Part shown: in pieces, positions 52,548 through 62,931 of the stretch
Layout of the letters: each line of letters opens with the position of its first letter
Numbering within the stretch: position 1 is the stretch's first letter
Assembly: GCA_030248195.1 (NCBI GenBank)
Contig: JASAND010022166.1
Coordinates: 1-64,000, forward strand
Origin: Trissonchulus latispiculum
Taxonomy: Eukaryota > Nematoda > Enoplea > Enoplida > Ironidae
DNA: 64,000 bases
Direction: 5' to 3'
Translations under genes and position numbers: made by a program
Notes under the pieces: generated by a model
Told to the model about the DNA's origin: nothing
Databases searched by the model: none
Seen by the model: only the letters and a program-made list of their open reading frames with translations

Positions 52548-54893
52548 GTATATAAAATATTCTGCATGTAAACTACGTAACAAGCATACCTTATCCGGTC
52601 GAAGGGATCAATTCTGAATCGTGGAATGTCATTAGTCGTTGGGAATTCAGATCCCTCTGTGACCTCATGGAACATATACGTTTGGCCATCCATGGCCTTT
52701 AGGGCAATTCCCATATGCTCATATAAAGTGGCCTCGTGCTGCAGATTGACTTTGAAGCCCAGCCGTTCAATCCCCGCCCGGTAGATCTGACGGCGAAAGG
52801 CTACCACATGTCCAGATGTTAATTCATGCTCCCGCCAACTCTCGCCCTTTGCTCGCGCTGGGGGTCCTCGAATCGGCGGGGCAGGTTTAGCCATGGTTTC
52901 ACAAAGTACCGTCATCTTCCGCCCGGCGGTCTGACTGTGGGTCCGTCGTCATTTCCCCGAATGCTATTGGGCTCTGCCCAAATACTGGGCCGTGCTGATG
53001 AAGCCCGGCATTGGGCTTGTGTTATCGATTCCGAGGGAAGATAAGCATGCGGTAATTTTGGCTTCCAATGAAGACCGACTCGCGTAGGAATCATAGCTGC
53101 TCACTAGAAAACTACAAATATATATATATATATATATATGTTGCTAGAAACACGTCAACGTGGGGACCTAACAATTCTTTGTGGGGACCTAACCTTTGTG
53201 GGGACATTCTCAAAACAAATCAATCTCGGGACATTTGTAAAAATTTAATTAGGTTATAATAAAGAAATGGCTTAGGGTTAGACATAACAAAACTGGTTCT
53301 GTATGCGCCATTTTGTACAAGACTAGTTTTGTATAGCCTCCCTCGTACAATTCTAGTTTTGTATGGCCTACCTGCCTGAAAGTCAAAAATTGTTCAATTT
53401 CATTGACAGGTCCGAAGGATCCAAAATGTCATGTTTGCGGCCGATTAGTGCAGACTAGTACATTCTCCCAATCAGATAACCCTAATGTGTTACTTACATC
53501 ATTTCAAGGACCATGTGCGAACTAATTTTTAGGTAGTGGGACACTTCGGCACACTTTAATTGCTCCTTTTGTAAGTACAAAGAGAATCCAAGTGACACTC
53601 AATTATTACATATTATGGAAAGGAGGGGGGCAAGGCTGTTCTATTTAACGTGAGGTGCACATTTTGCCAAAGCCAAACAAATACAAGTGTAGCATTCTTA
53701 AAAACTTCTGCAGAAATTATATATAAACCGCACAATGGATCATATTCTAGTAACTAAATTAATTTAAATTTAAAAGGTTATTTTTCCTGTAAAAGATGGG
53801 CACAACGTTAAATGAACACATTTGTATTGATTAATAGCGGGAAAAAATGAAGATTTCAAATTATAGTTGAAATTTTGTAATTATAGCAGTTGCCCCCTCT
53901 TTAAACACATTTACACGAACTATGTTTTAGTGTTTAAGTCTGAGGTCAAGTACCTAAAGAGAACAATAGTGTGGCGAACTGTCTCACAATCAATTTTTAT
54001 GCCTAATATAATTGACTGATTGTTAACATTATGTATTTAAGTTCCAAAATTAATTGAACTCATTTGTGAAGGCAGTTCGATTCCAGTCAACTAGTCAGTT
54101 CGTTCAAAGTGCGTTGCAAGAATAGCGGGCGAATTTCTTTGACAATTTATGGGGGAGGGTCAGCCGATAGCGCGCGATCGGATATAGCGAGCCGATAATG
54201 CATAGCGTATGGCGCTTATCACTATTGTTATAATTATTATTATTGTAACTCAACTCGACTACTTTAATCACAAGATCTTATTCTAATCGAAGAACATCAC
54301 CACTCGTGTGAACCATCTTCAGGATAGCACAAAAATGATGAACTGATGAATTTAGACAAAACTTCAAAAACGTTGAGCATTTGCTGATTTTAAATAATTT
54401 CAACAATATTTACGATTTCAAACGCAAATGAATTAACTACACAAAATAAATACAAATTATCTAGACAACAGACAAAACTACCAAATATAAAAGCCCAAAC
54501 ATTTGAAAAATAGAATATTTTGACCCATAAGAGATCAAAGAAACCGACAGAACAGAAAAGCACTATGTTGAAACATTTGTTCCTGCCACAAGGTTTGGCG
54601 AACGAACACTTGAGACCTTTCTGCCTATTTTTGCAAGCTGCGGATGGCAATCGGTGAGAAATTCTTGAAACAATATGAAGATGAAGAAGAATGGCTATTT
54701 TCGGCACAATTCGTACCAAGAATTTTATTTATGCAACTATCAACTAGCAAGGCTATTACTGCCAGATTTAACTAACTACCTACCTACCGAACAATACATT
54801 CTACGCCCTAAACTCTACAATAAGTTGGAGATCTAAATTTTAATGGAATTAATTTTTAAACCACAAATTTAAACAACAAAGAGAAAATTCTTC
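52548..54893 (-). repeat. Array unit U5 (type B) with tail; duplicate of U3
   Basis: Nearly identical to 48122-50488 including the 4-bp deletion and the tail, apart from a shorter (TA)n and a cluster of small length differences at 54415-54580. The duplication ends at TTCTTCACAG, after which sequence becomes unique. Confidence 0.92.
52590..53103 (-). CDS. Exon-like block of U5 (514 nt), second frame open
   Basis: Same structure as U3: SSYD frame stopped, MAK frame open to the GTATGC donor. It differs from U3 at only a few codons (HVVAF for HLVAF, ELTSG for EVTSG). Confidence 0.3.
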
Positions 54894-55274
54894 ACAGTAA
54901 ACCAATCTGATAACACAATACAAAACTAACGAATTACCAACTTACTAACTACCAAACAGGCAACCAACACGTAGATCCAGACATAATGAGCATACAGAAG
55001 TAGTAGTATAGTGGCAGGGAGGATTGATCTGGCCGGAGCGACCAGACCAGGGGACGGTTAAAAATAACAAGAAGGGGCAATTAAATGGCAGAAATGGTAT
55101 AGAAAGCAAACACAATAGCACTCTAGGTTGACAAGCAATGGGTGGGAGCATATAAGGAAGAACAGCACCGTGGGAAGACTAAAAGCACGTAAATATGGAC
55201 ATATATAAAGAACTAGGGAGAGCCCGACCACTCTTGACAAAAGAAACTAGACTGACTACTTTTGAATGTTGCAT
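54894..55274. other. Unique sequence, no gene recognised
   Basis: Overlapping short minus-strand frames (hydrophobic, 60-68 codons) resemble nothing known. Confidence 0.4.
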
Positions 55275-55440
55275 CAGACCACCCCCCTAGCTAGCCAATC
55301 AGAGGTAACCACTGACTTTCGAAACACTGTTGCTAAATTTTGATTGGTTAAAGGTGCCTATCTAGCTTGCTCTGGATGACAGCGCCGCCTAGCGGCTGAA
55401 TACAACACCTTATAAAAACTAGTATTAGATCAATTCTCAA
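55275..55440 (+). promoter_or_regulatory. Candidate RNA polymerase II promoter (CCAAT, inverted CCAAT, TATA)
   Basis: CCAATCAG at 55295, GATTGGTT at ~55342 and TATAAAA at 55411-55417 are spaced as in a core promoter, predicting a start near 55440. Downstream, only short frames follow, for example a 33-residue frame at 55548-55649 beginning MFMYGHSIYEKTN, which I do not recognise. It could belong to a transposon or a first non-coding exon. Confidence 0.4.
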
Positions 55441-56577
55441 CACGTGAATTTCACAATAACAGCTTTCAAAATTTCTAAGAAATATTCACACCTAAATTTA
55501 CATACCAAACACACTAAAAATATCCACCCATCCCAGAATTGGACCCCATGTTCATGTATGGTCATAGCATTTACGAGAAAACCAATTTGGAATATTTGGC
55601 TTTCGCACGAATCGTTTCCGCAAATTATGATTTCAACAAGTTGCTGTAAAGAATAGGTTGTTTGCTAGTGAACGATGAATTTAAACTCAAAGAAGAATTA
55701 CTAGGATCTTTTACGAGTTTACTTTTGCGAAATTTACGAAAACGATACAAAATTTCAGAATATACACAATAGCCAAAGCAAAATACTTTTTACCAAAAGA
55801 AGGGGGTATTATAAAGCAATAATAACAAAACATAAACAAACAAACCCAAAATGACAAGTTTCAGCCCAAATTGGGGGCCCCAGACGGATAATAAATTACC
55901 GAGAGAGAGCAATGGCGGACGCCCAACCTTCCAAGATAGGAGCAACTGTAAGACTGACTAGAGAGAAGCGCTCCATTTTGATTATGAAAAATTAGCTAAG
56001 GAACCGAGGTTCCTACACGAGAGTACAATTTTGCATTTACCGTTCATGAAGGTAGCGCTACACTTTAAGTGAATTTAAATGAAAATCAAGGAGAATATCG
56101 AGAAATACTTCACATTGCATTGTATTTTCATAATAATAATATAAACAAAGGAAACACAAACATATCATTGCAAACCCTCAAACGTATCACATATGTATCA
56201 TAACAAGCCCTTTAGAATTTGTTTTCGTACAATAAGTTTTAACTTTGCCATGCGCGATGGGATAGTCAACGTAATTTAGCTATATACATAACAACTTGTA
56301 ACTTTTCATAAAAACCGCATACAGCATAGATATGCATGAAAATCATTTTACAGATCTTTTTATGTTTTTCACACAGTGCAATCGAATTTATCATATCAAG
56401 CTATAAATAAAATTTAGAAGTTTTAAGGTCATGCAATCACATGGCATCACATCATATCAGATGGTTAAACGTTGTCAGAACATATCCCGAGAACCAAAAA
56501 AGATTCGTGCAAGATTTCTTTAAAATTACAATCTGTCCAAGTTTTAGATCTAAATTCCTGATAATGGAATTGCACAT
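55441..56577. other. Unique AT-rich sequence, no gene recognised
   Basis: No repeats, splice-bounded exons or conserved motifs were seen apart from the small frame noted with the promoter. Confidence 0.4.
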
Positions 56578-57351
56578 TTAAGGTCGCACTTCCCTTACAT
56601 TCAGTCCACTTTGGAAAGCTGTAACTTAATATTGATAATTTGCCAGTGACGGTTTTTGAAATTTGCCAAAATATCGTTTCAGTATACAGAAATTGAGCAT
56701 TTTCTGAAGATTTGGCATTTTATCCAACTTTGAAAAATCATTGCTCTGGATTGGAGGCTGATAAAGAGAAAAATAAAAAACCGTCCCGGGCAAATTTATC
56801 CAAACATACTGTGTGTAGTATATCTTTTAGATCTATCCATTGGATGTGGAGCAATCTTCGGTCAAAAATTTTGGCAGCAATTTGACAAAATCAGTTATTC
56901 GCCCAGAACTTTAGGCTTATTCAGTGTACAGTGCTCTAATTAACCTAATTTGTGCCTCTTTTGAAGCTCTTATAGTTGAGTATAAATGTGTCGACTGGCT
57001 CCAATTAGGCAAAATCTGTTTTCAGCAAGATCGTGTCAAAAATAGCCAATTTTCGAGGAAAAATGTTTCAAAAACTCACTGCTCAAAAACTATAAGAGCT
57101 AGTGACTAATGTCTAAAAGCAAAGTTGAAGAGCACATATACGCTTTTAAATGATTATAGTCGCTAGGCATAATTTTCTTAGTTCTAAAACTTGGAATTTT
57201 TATTTCTCACTGTACATGAACATTATGAAGCTGGCGTTTTTACACGACGTTTATTATCATTCCTGATGCATTTTCTGAAAATTTGAATGAAATCGGGTAA
57301 TAATTGCACTTTCTGCAACTATATCTGCACGTAATGGGAGCACGACCTTAA
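56578..57351. mobile_element. TTAA-flanked element, TTAAGGTCG ends (~774 bp)
   Basis: The left end reads TTAAGGTCGCACTTCCCTTAC, with TTAA at 56578. The right end reads GTAATGGGAGCACGACCTTAA. The inverted ends match with a few differences. AT-rich and non-coding. Confidence 0.75.
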
Positions 57352-57408
57352 GATGGTTGTACGCCTACAGGGGTGAACTTTGCACAGATCATGTGAACTC
57401 AACCTTAA
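57348..57408. mobile_element. Small TTAA-flanked piece abutting the previous element
   Basis: TTAAGATGGTTG at the left and CTCAACCTTAA at the right are imperfectly inverted. It shares its left TTAA with 56578-57351. Confidence 0.45.
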
Positions 57409-57425
57409 GGCGGTGGTAGTACTAG

Positions 57426-57600
57426 CAAGAGTACACAATAGATAAGAGTAAGAAACTTTTACACTACTATGTACTAAGCATGCTAGGTATGCTCGGTTCA
57501 TTAATTCGGGAACCCCGTAACTTCCGGTACCTTACGTAACTACCCTATCTACACGCTTTCATATAAACGTGTGACTGCTCGCTGATTGGCCCATTTGCGT
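57426..57600 (+). mobile_element. Terminal-repeat arm related to the foldback at 43999-44653
   Basis: CAAGAGTACACAATA, GCATGCTAGGTATGCTCGG, CGTAACTTCCGG, ACGCTTTCATATAAACGTG and GCTCGCTGATTGGCCCA follow in the same order as the foldback arm. A matching inverted arm to the right was not found within the window, so the element is truncated or extends beyond. Confidence 0.75.
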
Positions 57601-57746
57601 ATTGATAATAAATTGTTGAAGGTTTTACTGATTTAAGATTATTATAATCCTTCTCTTGCTAACGCAATTCCTCGATATGGCACGAGTATACTATGTAATC
57701 AAAGCAGACTTGTCTGCAGGTGGCACTTTTTGCATCCCAAAGGGAC

Positions 57747-57753
57747 TATATAA
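57747..57753 (+). promoter_or_regulatory. TATA box ahead of the decayed exonuclease-like gene
   Basis: GGGACTATATAAGGAGG is a strong TATA element. It lies ~170 bp upstream of the ATG at 57921. A leader intron is plausible (donor near 57826, acceptor GTGCTTTGTAG at 57912). Confidence 0.5.
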
Positions 57754-57920
57754 GGAGGTGGATTAGTTGGTTTCTGATGGTTAGTTAGCGTTTGTTGAAT
57801 ACTGTTGGTTGTTGTTTTAGACGGCTAGGTAGTAATTTGCCGTTTTATAGCAAGTAGTTAACATGATAGGACTAGATAAATTATTCACTATTTATTGGTT
57901 GTGTGCTTTGTAGGATAACA

Positions 57921-58396
57921 ATGAAAGAGTATATACTGGATTTCGAAGGCTACCCATTGAGCGGTGGAAATAATTACAAGATTAAGGAATTATGCGTGGT
58001 GGAGGTGTCTTCAGGTAGACGCCGTCAGTTTATGGTACGTTTGCGCTCATAGAATTTCATGCCTCGTAAGTGCAGCAGAACGACAAACGTATATGTGGAT
58101 TAAAGAAAATCTTAATTGCTTAAGCTAGGGGGATGATTCTGAACTCCATGAAAAAGTTTCGGAACATTGGATTCGTGATTACTTAAAACGCCTGGCGATG
58201 AAGGGGACTATTTTTGCTAAGTGTCCTCAAAAAGTGGCTCTCCAATTTTGGATCTCGACACTATGGTTTCAGTTTGCCTGCAGTCTATAGTTAACATGGA
58301 CGAAGAATGCTGTGGTTTGCGAAATTATTCAAATGTTCTTCACTGTGCCGTTCGGAAAGCTATATGTTTGTTCAAAAAAGTTAAACTGATCAGAAG
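57921..58396 (+). pseudogene. Decayed transposon-type gene, possible DEDDh 3'-5' exonuclease-like
   Basis: The first frame opens MKEYILDFEGYPLSGGNNYK then IKELCVVEV, resembling the exonuclease I motif (hydrophobic-D-x-E-G) of a short DEDDh-like family often found in invertebrate repeats. It stops at 58052. Further pieces follow in order: TYMWIKENLNCLS near 58093, stop, EHWIRDYLKRLAMKGTIFAK, then after a frame change EECCGLRNYSNVLHCAVRKA near 58300. A 58052-58085 intron (ATG|GTACGT ... GCAG) would bypass the first stop but not the later ones. The family link is from memory of motif layout, and the gene is broken. Confidence 0.35.
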
Positions 58397-58663
58397 TTAG
58401 TAATAGTTGACTACACAAGAAGCTAATTTATGTATGCAACCCAACAGCTTTTGGTTATCAGTTTTTGTATTTTGCTTTTGCTTTGTCAGAGATAAAATTG
58501 CAGCATTTTGTTGTTTTGCAGGCCTGTGGTTTCAACAAGGTGGATTTAAAACTGCTAAGTTAGGATTAACAATCCCACAGCACTTGCAATACTAAACTAT
58601 TTTAAACTTGTGTGTGCTACTAGTAACCTGAGAATGAAGACACAACACAAAGAACAAATGCAG

Positions 58664-58669
58664 TTTATT
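58664..58669 (-). terminator. AATAAA polyadenylation signal candidate
   Basis: AATAAA on the minus strand, ~285 nt after the TAA at 58955, would end the transcript of the exon at 59358-58955. Confidence 0.35.
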
Positions 58670-58954
58670 TCTTTCAGTTTCATTAAACAACGAATGAAAT
58701 TCCAGAATTGAAACGTCCACCGCTAATCTTAACTTTGTGCAACTGCAAATTGAATAGTTCTTAGCATTTGAATCAGCAGCGGCAACATTTTCAGCTACAC
58801 AGACAGTAAGTTTACGACGCAAAAACTGATTTCCCTGTTGAATACAGTCTGCTGTGATCTGTAGAGTGAACGCTGGCTCAGTATGCATCCTCCATTTCTT
58901 TGCAGAGATGGATGGATGCATCATACCAACATTGTTCTCCGAACATGACATCTG

Positions 58955-59358
58955 TTACTTCCGGGCAATTGTCTCCTTTAGCCATCGCCAAATTCTTTTG
59001 TAACATAAAATGTTTCCCCAACTTTTTTTGAACTCAAGTAAGGCAAATTCAATGACATTTTCGGCTAAAATTTGCGACTCCAGGCTTTCAGCGAACGAAA
59101 GTTTTCCGGTAAGCGCCTCTGTCGATTGCTCACCGTTTGGAAAAACAATGAACTTCCCTTCCAATTCGACCCTAGGCCAGTTGCTGCCTGACATAAAATA
59201 GGAGCAGTTATAAATGATGTTATGCGAAATCGTGTGTCTCGGCCGTTTTGGATCGCCATGAAATCCAGCATATCCTGTTGAATTGGGTTCGCTAGGTTGT
59301 GATCCTGCTGCCTGACTAACCCTTCCGGCCAAGGATGTCAAAACCATAGTTGCGCAAT
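58955..59358 (-). CDS. Candidate terminal exon of an unknown gene
   Basis: A good acceptor (TTTCTTAATTACAG) precedes the frame CATMVLTSLAGRVSQAAGS..., which runs ~133 codons to TAA. It includes TISHNIIYNCSYFMSGSNWP, AENVIEFALLEFKKSWGN and CYKRIWRWLKETIARK. Codon-by-codon it looks protein-like, but I do not recognise the family. After the TAA the same frame stays open for another 120 codons (58951-58592). Earlier exons would lie at higher coordinates and were not identified. Confidence 0.35.
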
Positions 59359-59361
59359 CTG

Positions 59362-60935
59362 TAATTAAGAAAACACATGTATCGTAACTGGCTACACTTA
59401 GTAGAATATGTCACAGAGTTCTCATCTTAAATTTCACTAGCAGGTATTAGTGTAAGATTGTTGAACCATTTCTTAAATTCAAACATTTTATTTCTTGAAA
59501 TAGTCGGAACTTATCTGTCATGGCTGAAATCTTAGCATTTCATTTCTTGAAATAGCCTGACTTATCTATCATAAACAGTAAACTGCATCATAGTGTTTTA
59601 ACGTATGTAAAATCATGCTACAGCTTTTAGAAAAGTTTAATTGCTTGAATGTGTACGAGAATCTTATTATATTTCGGGCGATTACACATCACATATCAGT
59701 TAAACTTATATTGATTTTAATCAAATTTTAATTTCATAATACTTTAAAATCTTAAAGTAGTGTATTGCATCTATAGCCTTTGCAAAGTTTTGCTGGCTTC
59801 ATTGCATGAAAGATAAGTGTTAAATATCCACCGAATTGTATCAGACAAACTTTGAAACTGAAAGCTTATTGAAAGAATGTACCCTTAAATTACTTTTGAA
59901 ATCAAAACAATAATTTCGGCGAACAGCAAATTTACGCATATGTTTTCAGCCCTGTGTACAATCAGTTGAACTTTGCGAGGAGTGTTCAGATGTTTTCATT
60001 ATCTACATTGTAGTTTACGTAGCTTTTCGTTTACATCAGCTCAGTTGTGCAAGCGGGCAAAATCGTATCTTAATTTAAAGTTAGTTCTGTGTAGTCCATT
60101 TTACCATTAAAAATGCTAAATCGATTTTTCATTAGGTTATCAGATTCAATTTAAAACACATACTCCTTGCCTCAGAATGCACAAAAATGTAACGTATTAT
60201 TGAATTTAAGTGTATTTTGTAAATGTTTAGTTTAACTCAGGGTCTGTTTAATTCAAAGCTTCTAAAACTCTTTTGATCTAGTTTACCAACGTTTTGTTTG
60301 ACATGACGTGGGGGTGCAATTCTCAGTTAAAATCAATTTTAAAACTTATTTGATGAGTAATAAAGTTTGTTCAAATAAACTGCAAAGCCGGAGAACTGAT
60401 CCTCAGGTAATCGGTAAAATTAACTCTAATAAATTTCAACTAGTAGTTTTGCACAACACAAATTTCAGGAACATCCAAAAGCATGCATGCTTTCTAGACT
60501 TGCATATGGCAGTATATATTAAATTATTGGTACTGCATCACTCAACTTTGTGCCAAAGCTGTACCAAAATGTTATCCAAGAGCCGCAAACGTAGCAAACC
60601 TTTCCCATTATTGCACATTAGCTAGGATTACGCTGTGGTGATTGGAATCAATATGGAAAAGATAAAATTAGCCAACAGAAACGCTGTTAAGTTTCACTTT
60701 CAGCATTCGTTAACCTTATAAAATCTGCAGTACATCTACCCAAATGATGCTTTAAAACAACCTTAAAATTTATTGTCGCTTTTAGCAATTCATAATAATA
60801 AAAGCAGTGATGCAGTCTACTTGATTATGAGTTAACCGGTTTTCATAGTCTGTTTTAGTCCCGTAATTATATGACAAAAACAACAAGTTATCTGATAATT
60901 GATAGTTTGCTCTAGTTAAAATCAGTCGATAAGAT
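59362..60935. other. Unique AT-rich sequence, no gene recognised
   Basis: The longest frame (105 codons, 60308-60625, plus) has no motif, splice context or family resemblance. TTTCTTGAAATAG occurs twice near 59490-59560. Nothing else was seen. Confidence 0.4.
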
Positions 60936-61925
60936 TTAAGGTGGTGATTCCTTTTGGGCACATATTGTTGCTTGACGGCTCAAAGCAAGATGAAATTTGA
61001 TGAAACTTTCCAAAATAAGTTCATTTGGTGTTCTAACACCCTCCGCACAATCCCGCTTCAAAATTTCGAGATTTCCGTTCAGGACGGTTTTGGCCAATTT
61101 CTGACAGTTGAGCAGCAACTGCATAGTTATGATTATACTCATTTGAAAGATCACGTTGAGCTCTATAGTTTTGCTTTTGAAAGCAAGTTTCTAGCTCTTT
61201 TCTAGTGTGAGATATAGCCGATTTTCTTATTTTGACGCTGAAAACTTGTCATTTTTGAAGAAATCAAATAATCCACGATTTCTTGAGCTACGCAAGCCAT
61301 AAAATTTTACTAAGGGTGTCGATTTGAAGGTCCCGTCGAGGCCGATTATCCGAGGCATGATAGTCTTCCAACTGCTATCCCGTGAGCTGCTATCATAAAA
61401 AATGTAGTTTTTGCAAAAACATGACCAAATTTTTTCCAGCGATTGTGGAGAATTTACTATGCAAGCTAGAGGGTTGCCACTTACTAGACGTGTTTTACAC
61501 AAAAATACCCAGGGACCCTTTTTTAGTTGCCCTGATTGCTGCTTTCTAGCTAAAGTGGCCGCTTGCTAAAGTTGGGAAAAGTAGGCAAAATCCAGGTTGC
61601 ACAAACATTCTAGCTAATTTCTTCATAACGAAGAGTGATTTCATGATAATTAAAAAAGGGTCCCCAGCTATTTGATAGTAGAATCGAATGATGTAGCCGA
61701 TGCCTCACGAAAAAATTTACTTTAGTCTGCAAAAAATCTGGAAAATTAAAGCACTTCCAAAATCCAGGAAAATAGTTTCCGCAGACTCAAGTTAGCTTCA
61801 TTGCATTCATTAGAAAGAGAAAGTATTAAGCTCCAGTTTGATATAAAAATGACTTCTTAACTCCAAGTAATGAATTAGTAATAAGGGTTCAAAGTTGATG
61901 TCTCCAAAAGGAATCACCACCTTAA
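60936..61925. mobile_element. TTAA-flanked element, TTAAGGTGGTGATTCC ends (~990 bp)
   Basis: The left end is TTAAGGTGGTGATTCCTTTT and the right end AAAAGGAATCACCACCTTAA, perfectly inverted over ~20 bp with TTAA at both borders. TTAA target use is typical of piggyBac-type elements. There is no transposase; the interior frames have no known motif. Confidence 0.88.
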
Positions 61926-62931
61926 GGTGCTGGTATCCTTTTCTGCAGTGCTTTTGTGGTGATTTTTCTAAACGCTATAACGTTCGCAATTTTGGGAGTT
62001 GGAAAGAGCTTTATACATCGTTTTAAAGCTTATAATCTGTACATTAACATGAGCTTACGAAACTAGCAAAATTGGCAAAAAATAGCAAAAAACTTCCGAC
62101 ATGCTGACATCTGACAGACTGAATATAGACCAAACGTTTTTGAACATCGATTTCTCAAAACTGTAGAATCGGCCAAAATTTTTTTTGTGCCATAATATGA
62201 AGGATGTGGGCCGAGGGACATTTTTTGGATTTGGCTCAACAAGTCTCAGTACTCCAGAAAATCCGGCAAATGCGCGATGACACGAAATTTCGCAACTTTC
62301 TGTTCAGTTTTCTCACAACTGGAGATGTTTTAGCTCAAACCAAGAAAAATGTCCCTCCGCAATAGGGCGAATTTTCATTCAGCCCAAAATCACGCGAATC
62401 CATTGGACAGTTTTTGATAAATCAATGTTCAAAACAAAATAATCGCAATTTTGCCAAAATGGTTTTTCGGCGAATTCCCTAGCTTAAACCAACGAACTCC
62501 AGCGAATAGGTATTGATAAAAAGCGCAATTGGACGGTGTATCGATTGAGTATAAATAAGCCGAAATTGTCTGTAGGATTTGGCAGTAATTTTGAAAAAAC
62601 TGATTTCGTCAAAAATGGCCATTTTTGACCCCAAAAATCGTTTTTGGCTTATACTGCCTTAACCACTAGAGGTAGCTCAAAAGTTGTAAAAGCAAAAATG
62701 TTCATTTTGGTCCCTTCTTTCCAGCCATAACAACCAATCCGGTGTAGCGACTATGCACTGAGAGAATAAGGGCAAAAACTAAAACTTTCTTATCTTTCAA
62801 CCTAAAAATCCGGGACTGGTCCCAGAATGTTAAAGAGCATGAAGATAAGGTATTTGGAAAGTTTCATCCACTTTCATAAAGAATTGAAGCTCGTAGGGTC
62901 GAATTTACACAAAGCGATACCAGCACCTTAA
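61922..62931. mobile_element. TTAA-flanked element, TTAAGGTGCTGGTATC ends (~1.0 kb)
   Basis: TIRs are TTAAGGTGCTGGTATC and GATACCAGCACCTTAA. It shares its left TTAA with the preceding element. Its last 310 bp recur at 40976-41285. Non-coding. Confidence 0.9.

Noticed and set aside
60308..60625. 105-codon plus-strand frame
   Set aside because: It has no recognisable motif, unlikely composition and no splice or promoter context; probably chance.
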